Counted from the first letter of the stretch, positions 16,601 to 25,866 are shown. The stretch is 64,000 bases of DNA from Collinsella phocaeensis (GCF_900119895.1 NZ_FQLR01000004.1:62001-126000); one strand, 5' to 3'. The notes: generated by a model not told the origin, from the letters alone. Program-made: numbers and translations.

Positions 16601-17950
16601 ATGATCGATCGCTACACGCGCCCCGAGATGGGCCATATCTTCTCGCTGGAGAACAAGTACGCCATCTGGCAGGAGATCGAGGTCCTGGCTTGCGAGGCCC
16701 AGGCGGAGCTCGGCAAGTGCGGCATCACCAAGGAGGAGGCCGCCTGGATCCGCGAGCACGCCGCGTTCGATCGCGCCGAGGTCGATGCCATCGAGGCCGT
16801 GACCAACCACGACGTCATCGCGTTCCTCACCAACATGGGCGAGCATATCGACGCCGACGTGCCCGAGGGGGACCCCAAGCCCAGCCGCTGGGTTCACTAC
16901 GGCATGACCAGCTCCGACCTGGGTGACACCGCCCTGTGCTACCAGCTCGTCCAGGCGACCGACATCATCATCGAGGACGTGCGCAAGCTCGGCGAGATCT
17001 GCCGCCGCCGCGCGTTCGAGGAGCGCAACACGCTCTGCGTCGGCCGCACCCATGGCATCCACGCCGAACCCATGACCTTCGGTATGAAGTTCGGCAGCTG
17101 GGCTTGGGAGCTCAAGCGCGACCTCGACCGCCTGGTGGACGCCCGCAAGAACGTCGCCTTTGGAGCCATCTCCGGTGCGGTGGGCACGTACAGCTCCATC
17201 GATCCGTTTGTCGAGGAGTATGTCTGCAAGCACCTCGGTCTCGTTCACGATCCGCTGTCAACGCAGGTCATCTCGCGCGACCACCACGCGTACCTCGCCG
17301 GCGTGCTGGCCACCACCGCGGCGACCTGCGACCGCATCGCGACCGAGATCCGCAACCTGCAGAAGACCGACACCCTCGAGGCGGAAGAGCCGTTCCGCAA
17401 GGGGCAGAAGGGCAGCTCAGCCATGCCCCACAAGCGCAACCCCATCACGTTGGAGAAGGTCTGCGGCCTCTCTCGCGTCGTGAAGGCCAACGCCCAGGTC
17501 GCGTTCGACAACGTCGCGCTGTGGCATGAGCGTGACATCTCGCACAGCTCCGCTGAACGCGTGGCGCAGGCGGATAGTTTCATCGCGCTGGACCACATGC
17601 TCACGTGCCTCATCCGCATCGTTGACGGCCTCATCCTGTACCCGGCGCGCATGCAGGCGAACCTCGACCTCACCCGTGGGCTCATCTTCTCGTCCAAGGT
17701 GCTGCTCGCCCTGGTGGACACCGGCATCACGCGCGAGGACGCCTACAAGATCGTCCAGCGCAACTCCATGGCGGTGTGGGACGACGTGCACAACGCCGTC
17801 GACGGTCCCAACCTGCGCGAGCGCCTGGAGGCCGATCCCGAGTGCACGGTGAGCGCCGAGAAGCTCGACGAGATCTTCGATCCTTGGGACTTCCTCACCC
17901 GCATCGACAGCGTCTTCGACCGTCTGGAGCGTCTCTCCTTCGCGGAGTAG
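16601..17950 (+). CDS. purB: Adenylosuccinate lyase
   Basis: Catalyses two fumarate-releasing steps: SAICAR to AICAR in the common purine pathway, and adenylosuccinate to AMP. The 449-residue length is normal for the short bacterial form. The fumarase/aspartase superfamily signature GSSAMPHKRNP is at about 267-277, and the catalytic His region GRTHGIHAEP is at about 148-157. A strong AAAGGAG lies 6 bases before the ATG. It is a single-gene unit: tRNA-Gly terminators precede it and its own terminator follows. Confidence 0.97.
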   Translation: MIDRYTRPEMGHIFSLENKYAIWQEIEVLACEAQAELGKCGITKEEAAWIREHAAFDRAEVDAIEAVTNHDVIAFLTNMGEHIDADVPEGDPKPSRWVHYGMTSSDLGDTALCYQLVQATDIIIEDVRKLGEICRRRAFEERNTLCVGRTHGIHAEPMTFGMKFGSWAWELKRDLDRLVDARKNVAFGAISGAVGTYSSIDPFVEEYVCKHLGLVHDPLSTQVISRDHHAYLAGVLATTAATCDRIATEIRNLQKTDTLEAEEPFRKGQKGSSAMPHKRNPITLEKVCGLSRVVKANAQVAFDNVALWHERDISHSSAERVAQADSFIALDHMLTCLIRIVDGLILYPARMQANLDLTRGLIFSSKVLLALVDTGITREDAYKIVQRNSMAVWDDVHNAVDGPNLRERLEADPECTVSAEKLDEIFDPWDFLTRIDSVFDRLERLSFAE

Positions 17951-17982
17951 GCGCGCCCGCGCATCACCCATACGCGCGAGAT

Positions 17983-18020
17983 GGCGCCCGCCCGTCCGCT
18001 TGCGACGGGCGGGCGCCGTT
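17983..18020 (+). terminator. Terminator of purB
   Basis: Perfect 14-bp stem GGCGCCCGCCCGTC / GACGGGCGGGCGCC with loop CGCTTGC, 33 bases after the purB stop. The following T-run is short (GTT). Confidence 0.7.
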
Positions 18021-18049
18021 GCGCCGCCCCGCTTCACCGTGGGTATAAT
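18019..18049 (+). promoter_or_regulatory. Probable promoter of the TSCPD-lipoprotein pair
   Basis: A consensus -10 box TATAAT is at 18044-18049; TTGCGC at 18019-18024 is a weak -35 with 19-base spacing. It lies just after the purB terminator and 74 bases before the TSCPD start. Confidence 0.5.
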
Positions 18050-18123
18050 GGCGCACGACGCGAACGATAGGAGGCGTCGGCCGCTGCGTCCCCATGCAGC
18101 GGCTTCGTCTTGGGAGGAGAGCC

Positions 18124-18390
18124 ATGCTCACGAACGATTTCAAGCCGCGCGGCGTCTGCTCGCGCAACATCCATGTCGAGCTGTCCGACGACGGCCGCAC
18201 GATCGAGGCGGTCTCCTTCACGGGGGGCTGCGACGGCAACCTCAAGGCCATCTCGAAGCTCGTCTCCGGCATGGAGGTCGACGACGTCGTGCGTCTGCTG
18301 CAGGGCAACACCTGCGGCCCGCGCAAGACCTCGTGCGCAGATCAGCTGACCCGCGCCCTCCTCGAGACCGTTCAGATGGCCGCGCGATGA
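18124..18390 (+). CDS. TSCPD-domain protein (TIGR03905-like)
   Basis: 88-residue protein matching the small TSCPD family (TIGR03905 type), with the defining motif as TSCADQL rather than TSCPDQL near residue 72. The domain also occurs at the C terminus of some class II ribonucleotide reductases, where it is thought to bind metal or nucleic acid. Cysteines C12, C38, C62 and C68 could form a metal site. ATG 18124 follows GGAGGAG; an upstream in-frame ATG at 18094 is not supported. Its stop overlaps the lipoprotein start (ATGA). Cellular role unknown. Confidence 0.85.
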   Translation: MLTNDFKPRGVCSRNIHVELSDDGRTIEAVSFTGGCDGNLKAISKLVSGMEVDDVVRLLQGNTCGPRKTSCADQLTRALLETVQMAAR

Positions 18391-19604
18391 GGCTTTTCGG
18401 CCGCGACGGCATTTCTCGTCGGAGGTTTCTTGCCGGGTCTGCAGCCGCGACGGCGGTGACGGCGGCCTCGCTCGCCCTATCGGGATGCGGCGAGGGCAAG
18501 GAGGTCAAGGACACGTCGGGTCAGCCCCAGGTGGTGGATGACGCGTCCCAGATCATCGATGTGCTCGATGAGTACAAAGACGCGGACCTCTCTATCGCCC
18601 AGTCGGGCGAGTGGTCCTTGCCCCTCGGTACGCTTCTGTTCCACTGCGAGGGGTCGTGGTCGGCGGCCATGATGACGCCGGAGTCGGCGGCCTCTCCGAA
18701 CAGCATCGGCGTCCTTTCGCTCGCGAACGGCAGGCTTCTGACGCTGATCGGCTCTCCGACGCTCGGCCGCGCGTACAGCTTCTTCGACGTGCGCTCCGCC
18801 TCCGGCGTGTTCTCATGGGTCGAGATCGAGTACGCGACCCTGTCGTGGACCCTGCTCGCCCGCAGCTTCGCAGACGGCTCGCTTTCCGGCGACGCGGTCG
18901 AGCTCGACCACGGTGACTCCGATTGGGAGCCTCCGTGCTTCACCTGCACGGGCTCCTCGGTAATTTGGCAGAAGATGCCCAGCACGTCGGGCTCGAAGAC
19001 CTCGGAGAAAAGTCACTGCTACCGTTGGAGCGTCGGCGACGGTTCATCGAGTGAGGAGATATGGGAATCCCTGGGGCGCTTCGCGACCTCGCCGCGCGTT
19101 TCCGAAGGGGTCCTCACCATCGTGCCCCGCGTGCTGAACGACGAGGGGACCTACTACGGTATGACTGCCGTGGATCTGTCGAGCCCCAAGTTCACGAAGC
19201 TCGACCAGCTCGTGCTGCCTGCGGGCGTGCGTCCGTTCGAGGCGGTGTACATGGGGGATTCCTTCGCCTTCTCGATCGAGGCGAGCTATGACGGTGTGGG
19301 GAGCCTGGGGAACATGGGCACCTTCATCGGTCGAGAGGGAGGGCCGTATGCCTACCTCTCGCGCGAACCCGCCGCCTGCGTGGCGGGTAAGGGCACGCGC
19401 TACCTCATGAAGACCCGGGCGTCCCACTGCCTCATCGATACGGCCGAGCAGACGTATGCGCTGCTGGCCTGTCCCGATCGCGCGCTCGACTACGGCGACT
19501 ACCCTGCGAGCGAGGGCGTGACCGACACGTTCGTGACCTACGCCGCGGTCAAAGACGACCAGGGTGTCCCGGCGAGCGTGACGGCTCGCGCCTTCACGCT
19601 CTAG
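18387..19604 (+). CDS. Tat-type secreted lipoprotein of unknown function
   Basis: 405 residues. The N terminus combines a twin-arginine motif (SRRRFLAGS at about 10-18) with a lipobox (LALSGC, Cys about 34), so the protein is probably exported folded and lipid-anchored outside. The remainder is soluble, rich in beta-strand-like segments with repeated aromatic and Gly/Ser turns, compatible with a propeller, but I see no named domain. The start is ATG 18387 inside the TSCPD stop (ATGA); a longer frame from 18000 would cross the terminator and promoter and is rejected. The coupling suggests the pair are expressed together, although one is cytoplasmic and the other external. Confidence 0.75.
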   Translation: MRLFGRDGISRRRFLAGSAAATAVTAASLALSGCGEGKEVKDTSGQPQVVDDASQIIDVLDEYKDADLSIAQSGEWSLPLGTLLFHCEGSWSAAMMTPESAASPNSIGVLSLANGRLLTLIGSPTLGRAYSFFDVRSASGVFSWVEIEYATLSWTLLARSFADGSLSGDAVELDHGDSDWEPPCFTCTGSSVIWQKMPSTSGSKTSEKSHCYRWSVGDGSSSEEIWESLGRFATSPRVSEGVLTIVPRVLNDEGTYYGMTAVDLSSPKFTKLDQLVLPAGVRPFEAVYMGDSFAFSIEASYDGVGSLGNMGTFIGREGGPYAYLSREPAACVAGKGTRYLMKTRASHCLIDTAEQTYALLACPDRALDYGDYPASEGVTDTFVTYAAVKDDQGVPASVTARAFTL

Positions 19605-19699
19605 ACGTCCCGGTTGCCGCAGGGGAAGGGTCGGAATCCGAGCGCGGTCTGCGCATCGGCCCCTCGACCTTTCGTGCGGGCGGTGGTGCCGCTCGCGTC

Positions 19700-20251
19700 C
19701 TATTCGCAGCTTGGGGAGAGTTGGACGAGGGGTTGCGGCTCCGCATCGCCCGGCGTGATGCGCTTTTCCATCCACGTGATATCGAGCCAGCTGCCGAGTT
19801 TGTAGCCACAGGCGGCATGGGTGCCGCAGACGCGGTACCCATGCTTCTCGTGAAACGCGATGGACCCTTTGTTGCTCGAGGTGATGCACGCGATGCTCGT
19901 GCGGACGCCTTGAGCCTTCATGCACGCCTCGAGCGTGCCGAGAAGCGTCCCGCCCAGGCCGTTGCCCCGATGCTCCGCTGCGAGGTAGATCGATAGCTCG
20001 ACAGACCAGGCATATGCCGGGCGCGAGCGGAACGGCCCATAGTACGCGTACCCCGCGATCGATCCGGTCTGCTCGTCGACGGCGACGAGGTAGGCGAACG
20101 AGGAGAGGCCCCGCTCGATGCGCGCGCGGAACTCCTCCACGCTGGGGACCTCCGTCTCGAAGCTCACCGTGGTGTCGGTGACGAAGGGTGCATAGATGGC
20201 GAGCAGTTCGCCGGCGTCATCGACCCGTGCGGGGCGGATCAGGTAGGGCAT
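19700..20251 (-). CDS. GNAT-family N-acetyltransferase, phosphinothricin acetyltransferase-like
   Basis: 183-residue acetyl-CoA-dependent acetyltransferase. The acetyl-CoA loop appears as AAEHRGNGLGGTLL at about 96-109, and IRPARVDDAGELLAIYAPFV, TVSFET and AWSVELSIYL match the PAT/Bar subgroup that acetylates the amino group of phosphinothricin-like or methionine-derivative substrates. The true substrate is not evident. The extended C-terminal tail (about 20 residues) is unlike the family. AGGAGAG lies 5 bases before the ATG. Divergent from the response regulator gene. Confidence 0.85.
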   Translation of the reverse strand: MPYLIRPARVDDAGELLAIYAPFVTDTTVSFETEVPSVEEFRARIERGLSSFAYLVAVDEQTGSIAGYAYYGPFRSRPAYAWSVELSIYLAAEHRGNGLGGTLLGTLEACMKAQGVRTSIACITSSNKGSIAFHEKHGYRVCGTHAACGYKLGSWLDITWMEKRITPGDAEPQPLVQLSPSCE

Positions 20252-20407
20252 GGCATCTCTCCTACTAGAAATCGGCAGATATGGGAATAAGATATCGCAC
20301 TCGTGCGCAACGGGGCGCCCCGTCCGGCGATGGTTACATTCCCCGGCGCGTCTCGTGCGCTAAAATGAACGGATAGAGCATTTACTCAGGAGATAGGGAG
20401 GCCGCCC

Positions 20408-21136
20408 ATGGCTTCGGATGCAAGAAAGATCCTGCTGGTTGAGGATGAGAAGGCGATTCGCGATGCCGTGGCAGCCTACCTGGAGCGCGAGGGCTACTGG
20501 GTCGTCGGCGTGGGCGACGGCCAGTCGGCTGTCGAGGAGTTCGAGAAGCACCAGTTCGATCTGATCGTTCTGGACCTCATGCTTCCGAAGCTTTCCGGCG
20601 AGCGCGTGTGCCGCGCCATCCGCGACACCTCCGACGTGCCCATCATCATGCTTACCGCGAAGGGAGAGGTCGAGGATCGCATCATCGGTCTCGAGCTCGG
20701 TGCGGACGACTACCTGATCAAGCCGTTCTCCCCCCGCGAGCTGGTGGCCCGCGTGCGCGCCCTGTTCCGTCGCACTCACCTGGCCGACGAGCCGCAGGTC
20801 GAGGTGCTGGACTTCGGCGACCTGGTGATCGACATCTCCGGTCATAAGATCCTCGTGGAGGGCAAGGAAGTCGACCTGACCGCCTCCGAGTTCAAGCTCC
20901 TCACCACGCTCGCCCGTCATCCGGGCCGCGTGTACAACCGCATGGAGCTTGTGGAGAAAGTGCTCGGTTACGATTTCGAGGGCTATGAGCGCACGATCGA
21001 CAGCCACGTGAAGAACCTGCGCGCCAAGCTCGGCGACGACCCGAAGAAGCCCAAGTGGCTGTACACGGTCCACGGCGTGGGATACCGCTTCGAGGCGCCC
21101 GCCGCGCCCGCGGCCGACGGGGGAAGCGCCCAGTAA
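20408..21136 (+). CDS. OmpR-family response regulator
   Basis: 242-residue two-component regulator: receiver domain at about 5-120 with phosphorylation site D56 (DLIVLDLMLP), acidic pocket residues in LLVEDEKA and the Lys of YLIKPFSP; winged-helix effector at about 140-232 (SEFKLLTTLARHPGRV, TIDSHVKNLRAKLGDD, VHGVGYRF). The next gene, a sensor kinase, starts inside its stop codon (TAATG), so they form a cognate pair. The signal and regulon cannot be read here. GGGAGG precedes the ATG. Confidence 0.95.
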   Translation: MASDARKILLVEDEKAIRDAVAAYLEREGYWVVGVGDGQSAVEEFEKHQFDLIVLDLMLPKLSGERVCRAIRDTSDVPIIMLTAKGEVEDRIIGLELGADDYLIKPFSPRELVARVRALFRRTHLADEPQVEVLDFGDLVIDISGHKILVEGKEVDLTASEFKLLTTLARHPGRVYNRMELVEKVLGYDFEGYERTIDSHVKNLRAKLGDDPKKPKWLYTVHGVGYRFEAPAAPAADGGSAQ

Positions 21137-22725
21137 TGCTTCCCGCTCGGTTGGTCATCGATCAGAAGAACAAGCAGCAGAACGAGGCGAGTTCCCGCGC
21201 AAGCTGGAACACGCCTCGTTCCGATTCGCGGTCGGGCATGAGCTACGGCTCGCGCATGGCCGTCTCCTTTGCGCTGACGTCCCTCATGACGGTGCTGATT
21301 CTCGTATGCGTCGTGTCGGTCGTGTGGGGCAATGCGTTTTCCGACTACACGCGCGCCAACGTGACCGAGATCGCCCACATGGCGGCTTCCCAGCTCGCGG
21401 ATGGGTACGAGCACGACGGTGGGACCTGGGACCTTGCGACCATCGCCGACCTCGCGGAGTCCGGCCTGGTCTCCGACGACATCGGGATCCAGGTTCTGGA
21501 TGCATCGGGCAAGGTGGTGTACGACGACACCTGGCCCGCCGCAGCCCTTGCCGCCCAGATCAAGAAAAACGAAGAGCCATCGGGGAGCGAGGAATCCGAA
21601 TCGGCGTCGGCCGAGGACGTCGCTCCCTCGCACTCGCTGATATCCAGCGCGCCGACCGATAAGGACGGTGCGGTGTCGGCCCCCATCAAGGATTCCTCCG
21701 ACAGGACGGTCGGTTCGGTCCGGCTATGGATCTTGGGAAGCGATGCACTGCTCACCAAGGCGGATACGGTGTTCAAGGAGAAAACCTTCAACGCCATGTG
21801 GTTCGCCTCCGTGGCGGCCGTGTGCATCTCGCTGGTCATCGGCCTGGTGGTGTCCCGTCAGCTGGTTAAGCCTATCCGGCGCATCACGGGCACGGCGAAG
21901 CAGATCCGCGACGGCGACCTGTCGGCACGCACGGGCATGCGCGGCGACGACGAGATAGACCAGCTCGGAGAGACGTTCGACGAGATGGCGACCTCTCTTG
22001 AGAAGGATATGAAGCACGAGAAGCGGCTTACGTCCGATGTCGCCCATGAGCTCCGCACGCCGCTTATGGCCATGCTGGCGACGGTCGAGGCGATGCAGGA
22101 CGGTGTGTACCCGACCGATGAGGAGCATCTCGAGACCGTCGCATCCGAGACGCGTCGCCTGGCGCGTCTGGTGCAGCAGATGCTCGACCTTTCGCGTATG
22201 GAGAATCGGGCGGCCCCCCTCAACCTCGAGCAGGTGGATATCTGCTCGCTCGTGCGCACGGTGGTCAACGCGCAGGAGCAGCTGTTCTGCCAGCGCGACC
22301 TAAGGCTCAGGTTCGCCGATGAGACCCAGGGGCGCAGCGCCGTCCTCGAAGTCGATCCCGATATGATCACGCAGGCGGTCATCAATCTCATGAGCAACGC
22401 CATGCGCTACACCCCTGAGGGAGGATGGGTCGTGGTCTCGGTCGCACAGGACCGCAAGCATGTGACGATCTCCGTTTCCGACACGGGGATCGGCATCGCG
22501 AAGGAGGACCTGTCGCGCATTTTCGGGCGCTTCTGGCGCGCTGATGCGAGTCGCGCCCGCGAGGCGGGCGGCCTCGGCGTCGGCCTCGCGGTGACGAAGC
22601 AGATCGTCGAGCGCCATCATGGATTCATATCAGTCGAGTCCGAGTTGGGCAAGGGAACTAATTTTTCGATACATCTTCCGCGCGAGCGGGTGGGCGAGTC
22701 GGTTTCTCCTACAATCAAGCACTAG
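21136..22725 (+). CDS. Membrane sensor histidine kinase
   Basis: 529-residue kinase, partner of the preceding regulator. An unusual hydrophilic N-terminal 38 residues precedes TM1 (about 42-65); an extracytoplasmic domain of about 150 residues includes a Ser/Glu-rich stretch; TM2 is at about 217-240, then HAMP (about 240-292) and HisKA with H304 in VAHELRTPLM. The ATP-binding domain shows the N box NLMSNAMRYTPEGG, the G1 box DTGIGIAKED and G2 GGLGVGLAV. The start is ATG 21136 inside the upstream stop; the longer frame from 21055 overlaps the regulator and is not needed. Ligand unknown. Confidence 0.93.
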   Translation: MLPARLVIDQKNKQQNEASSRASWNTPRSDSRSGMSYGSRMAVSFALTSLMTVLILVCVVSVVWGNAFSDYTRANVTEIAHMAASQLADGYEHDGGTWDLATIADLAESGLVSDDIGIQVLDASGKVVYDDTWPAAALAAQIKKNEEPSGSEESESASAEDVAPSHSLISSAPTDKDGAVSAPIKDSSDRTVGSVRLWILGSDALLTKADTVFKEKTFNAMWFASVAAVCISLVIGLVVSRQLVKPIRRITGTAKQIRDGDLSARTGMRGDDEIDQLGETFDEMATSLEKDMKHEKRLTSDVAHELRTPLMAMLATVEAMQDGVYPTDEEHLETVASETRRLARLVQQMLDLSRMENRAAPLNLEQVDICSLVRTVVNAQEQLFCQRDLRLRFADETQGRSAVLEVDPDMITQAVINLMSNAMRYTPEGGWVVVSVAQDRKHVTISVSDTGIGIAKEDLSRIFGRFWRADASRAREAGGLGVGLAVTKQIVERHHGFISVESELGKGTNFSIHLPRERVGESVSPTIKH

Positions 22726-22848
22726 CCGAAACGGCTGAAGACGACGGCGAAGGTGGCGGGACCTGGTGTCTCGCCGCCGCTCCGTCGGAAGGTGCTGCTC
22801 GAGGAGAGACGAGGCAGCGCGTCATCGCGATGTGAGGAGTTGAGCAAG

Positions 22849-23736
22849 ATGGACATGATGGAACGGCGCCCGGATTCTCAGGGCAAGGTGCGCGATATAT
22901 ATGACGCCGGAGACAACCTGCTGATGGTCGCTTCGGATCGTATCTCCGCGTTCGACTACATCCTTCCGAACGAGATCGCGTACAAAGGCGAGGTGCTGAA
23001 CCGCATTTCTGCATTCTGGTTCGACAAGTTCGCGGACCTGTGCCCGAACCACATGGTCTCCATCGATCCGGATCAGTTCCCGGAGGAGTTCTCCGAGTAT
23101 CGCGATTACCTGGCCGGCCGCGCGATGCTCGTCCGCAAGGCGGAGCCTATTTTGATCGAGTGCATCGTGCGCGGCTACCTTACCGGCTCGAGTGAGAAGA
23201 ACTACGAGGAGAGCGGAACCGTGTTCGGCATCAAGCTGCCGGAAGGCCTGCAGGAGGCCTCCAAGCTTCCCGAGCCGCTGTTCACGCCGACCACCAAGGC
23301 CGCCCTCGGCGGACACGACGAGAGCATCTCCTATGCCGAGTGCGAGAACCTGGTGGGTAGCGATATCGCGTCCCAGATTCGCGACCTGTCCATCAAGATT
23401 TACACCGCCGGCGCGGAGTACGCGGCCTCGCGAGGCATCATCATCGCCGATACGAAGTTTGAATTCGGGCTCATCGATGGTAAGGTGACCCTTATCGACG
23501 AGTGCATGACTCCCGATTCCAGCCGCTTCTGGCCCGCCGCCGAGTACGAGGTGGGCAAGACCCAGAATAGCTACGACAAGCAGTTCGTGCGAAACTGGCT
23601 GCTGGACCATTGGGACTTCGAGGGTGACGCCCCGGAGCTCCCGGCCGAGGTGCTCGACGGCACGTCGGCGCGATACCGTGAGGCTTTCGAGCTGATCTCA
23701 GGTGAGAAGTTCGTGTCCATGAAGGAGATTGAGTAA
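22849..23736 (+). CDS. purC: Phosphoribosylaminoimidazole-succinocarboxamide synthase
   Basis: Ligates aspartate to CAIR using ATP to give SAICAR in de novo purine synthesis. The 295-residue length fits the longer (eukaryote/actinobacteria-like) SAICAR synthetase form. Visible motifs are QGKVRDIY, SDRISAFDYILP, ECIVRGYLTGS, IADTKFEFG and DECMTPDSSRFW. The start is ATG 22849 (GAGGAG 10 bases upstream); the frame is open from 22753 but the extra residues look non-conserved. A GC-rich hairpin-forming leader lies at about 22752-22790. The next gene begins immediately at the stop. Confidence 0.96.
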   Translation: MDMMERRPDSQGKVRDIYDAGDNLLMVASDRISAFDYILPNEIAYKGEVLNRISAFWFDKFADLCPNHMVSIDPDQFPEEFSEYRDYLAGRAMLVRKAEPILIECIVRGYLTGSSEKNYEESGTVFGIKLPEGLQEASKLPEPLFTPTTKAALGGHDESISYAECENLVGSDIASQIRDLSIKIYTAGAEYAASRGIIIADTKFEFGLIDGKVTLIDECMTPDSSRFWPAAEYEVGKTQNSYDKQFVRNWLLDHWDFEGDAPELPAEVLDGTSARYREAFELISGEKFVSMKEIE

Positions 23737-24306
23737 GTGAGTACCCGCAGTCCGATGAACAAGCGCACCCAGGCCGTCCAGGCAGGGGAGGTCGCCGGCT
23801 ACAAGCGTAAGTCCGCCGGTTCGGTGAAACCTGCCCGCCAGGCCGCTGCATCCGTTCGCGTGGTCCCCGCTTCCGCGAAGGCGAAGCGAGAGCAGATCGA
23901 GCGCGGCGAGTCCCTTGAGGGCCTGACCCGCGAGGAGAAGCGCGCCCGCAAGCGCGAGCGTCGCATGCTCGAGGATAGGCTGTATGCCGCCTCGGGCGAG
24001 CTGCTGAAGGACGATCCGGATTACAAGCCCCGCCGTCGCTTCTTCTGGGTGCTGCTGGGCATCGGTCTGTTCGCGACCATCGCCGTTTGGGTCATGCTGT
24101 TCGTGGGCGATGCGAAGCAGGCCGGCGTTCCCGAGTATGTTCTGCTGGGCGTCGCGTACGCGGCGATCATCGCCTCGTTCATCTACGATCTGGTCCGCAT
24201 TCGCCCGCTGCGCAACGATGCGCGCGCCCGTGCCGAGGGCATGTCCGACAAGAAGCTGGACGAGCTGCTCGAGGCCGCTGCCGCGAAGAGCGTGAAGAAG
24301 AAGTAG
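23737..24306 (+). CDS. Two-TM membrane protein with basic coiled N-terminal half
   Basis: 189 residues from GTG 23737, which directly follows the purC stop and has AAGGAG 9 bases upstream. Residues 1-100 are strongly basic and probably helical or coiled (KAKREQIERGES, TREEKRARKRERRML); hydrophobic segments at about 108-127 and 132-152 are followed by a basic, helical C-terminal tail ending KSVKKK. I do not recognise a named family; it looks like a conserved actinobacterial membrane protein. Probably cotranscribed with purC. Confidence 0.7.
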   Translation: MSTRSPMNKRTQAVQAGEVAGYKRKSAGSVKPARQAAASVRVVPASAKAKREQIERGESLEGLTREEKRARKRERRMLEDRLYAASGELLKDDPDYKPRRRFFWVLLGIGLFATIAVWVMLFVGDAKQAGVPEYVLLGVAYAAIIASFIYDLVRIRPLRNDARARAEGMSDKKLDELLEAAAAKSVKKK

Positions 24307-24356
24307 CGCGACGGAGCGCTTCGCGGAATGCGGACAGCTCAACATATGTGCAAGGG

Positions 24357-24393
24357 AGGGCGAGGTGCGGCTACGTGGGTCGCCCTCGCCCTT
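24357..24393 (+). terminator. Possible terminator hairpin
   Basis: AGGGCGAGG at 24357-24365 pairs with CCTCGCCCT at 24384-24392 around an 18-base loop. The T-run is poor (TTC). An alternative pairing GAGGGCGA/TCGCCCTC overlaps it, so this could be an alternative-structure leader for the aminopeptidase gene instead. Confidence 0.35.
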
Positions 24394-24451
24394 CATGTGG
24401 CAGCCCTGCCCGAAAGGGTCGGGGCGGCCGTTATTCTCGAGAGGACTGACG

Positions 24452-25732
24452 ATGATCAGAAGCGATCTGACGGTGGAGGATGCCCGCGCGGGCATGAAGG
24501 CGCTCGCTCCCTCGATCGAGGGCTATGCGCGGCTCATCGTGCGCACCGGCGCGCACGTTAAGCCCGGGCAGGAGGTCGTGGTGCAGGCTCCGGTCGAGGC
24601 CGCGCCGTTCGCGCGCACCCTCACCGCGCAGGCGTATGAGGCGGGCGCGGGCCATGTAACGGTGATTTGGGGCGACGACGCGCTGACTCGCCTGGAGTAC
24701 GAGAACGTGGAGACGGCGTATTTCGAGACCGTTCCGGAGTGGAAGCGCGTGCAGCTCGATTCCCTTGCGGAGGCGGGAGCGTGCTTCATCTTCCTCGAGG
24801 GGTCGGATCCCTCGGCGCTCGTGGGCATAGACCCCGCTAAGCCCGCGGCGGCGGGCAAGGCGCGCAACATGCAGTGCCGCAGGTTCCGCCGCGGCCTGGA
24901 CTACAATATCAATCCCTGGTGCATAGCCGGCGTTCCCACCGCCGCCTGGGCCGAGCGCGTGTTCCCCGGCATTCCCGGCGAGGTCGCGGTGTATCGCCTG
25001 TGGGGAGCCGTTCTGTCCGCCGCCCGCGCCGACGGCGAGGACCCCGAGAGCTCATGGGAGCTGCATAACGCCACGTTCGAGAAGAACCTTCGCTTCCTGA
25101 ACGAGCATCATTTCAAGGAGCTGCGCTATCGCGCCGGCAACGGCACGGACTTTTCCGTGGGCCTGACCGACCGTCATCTATGGGCGGGAGGCTGCTGCGA
25201 GACGCCTGACGGCCACTCGTTTTTCCCGAACATGCCGACCGAGGAAGTGTTCACCTCTCCGGATTGCGAGACGACCGAGGGTATCGTGTACTCGGCGATC
25301 CCTCTGATCCATCACGGCAACAAGGTGGACCGTTTCTGGATGAGGTTCGAGAAGGGGTCCGTGGTGGACTTCGGTGCCGAGCAGGGTTACGAGACGCTGA
25401 GAAGCATCCTCGACACCGATGAGGGGGCGCGCCGCCTGGGTGAGGTCGCGCTCATCTCGAAGAATACGCCGATCCGTGAGAGCGAGACCCTGTTCTACAG
25501 CACGCTGTACGACGAGAACGCGAGCTGCCACCTGGCGCTGGGAATCGGGTTCGCGGAGTGCTACGAGGGCGGCTACGACATGACCGTCGAGGAGCTGCGG
25601 GAGCACGGCGTGAACTCCTCGAGCACGCATGTTGACTTCATGATCGGCACGGACGACCTCAATATCACCGGCGTCTGCGATGACGGTATCGAGGTTCCCG
25701 TATTCGTAAACGGACAGTGGGGCTGGGAGTAG
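24452..25732 (+). CDS. M29-family aminopeptidase (AmpS/PepS-like)
   Basis: 426-residue cytosolic metallo-aminopeptidase that removes N-terminal residues from peptides. The thermophilic aminopeptidase (M29) fold is indicated by PGQEVVVQAPVEAAPF, TVIWGDDALTRLEYE, the metal-binding region FPNMPTEEVFTSPD at about 260-273, RESETLFYSTLYDENASCHLALG at about 345-367 and the terminal STHVDFMIGTDDLNITG. ATG 24452 is preferred (AGAGG upstream); the frame is open from 24365, but that extension overlaps a hairpin leader. No partner is obvious. Confidence 0.92.
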   Translation: MIRSDLTVEDARAGMKALAPSIEGYARLIVRTGAHVKPGQEVVVQAPVEAAPFARTLTAQAYEAGAGHVTVIWGDDALTRLEYENVETAYFETVPEWKRVQLDSLAEAGACFIFLEGSDPSALVGIDPAKPAAAGKARNMQCRRFRRGLDYNINPWCIAGVPTAAWAERVFPGIPGEVAVYRLWGAVLSAARADGEDPESSWELHNATFEKNLRFLNEHHFKELRYRAGNGTDFSVGLTDRHLWAGGCCETPDGHSFFPNMPTEEVFTSPDCETTEGIVYSAIPLIHHGNKVDRFWMRFEKGSVVDFGAEQGYETLRSILDTDEGARRLGEVALISKNTPIRESETLFYSTLYDENASCHLALGIGFAECYEGGYDMTVEELREHGVNSSSTHVDFMIGTDDLNITGVCDDGIEVPVFVNGQWGWE

Positions 25733-25762
25733 CCTGCGCTCTCCGCGAGCGCCCGGGCGTGG

Positions 25763-25768
25763 TACAAT
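25763..25768 (+). promoter_or_regulatory. -10 box of tRNA-Lys
   Basis: TACAAT lies 9 bases before the tRNA start. No clear -35 hexamer is seen at the expected distance. Confidence 0.5.
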
Positions 25769-25777
25769 GCCACACGC

Positions 25778-25850
25778 GGGCCGTTAGCTCAGCTGGCAGA
25801 GCAGGGGACTTTTAATCCCAAGGTCTAGGGTTCGAACCCCTAACGGCCCA
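25778..25850 (+). tRNA. tRNA-Lys (anticodon TTT)
   Basis: Acceptor GGGCCGT pairs with ACGGCCC; D arm TAGCTCAGCTGGCAGAGCA; anticodon loop CTTTTAA gives TTT; T arm AGGGTTCGAACCCCT. CCA is not fully encoded (ACCC follows). A terminator follows 16 bases later. Confidence 0.96.
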
Positions 25851-25866
25851 CCCTTTTTGGATTGAG

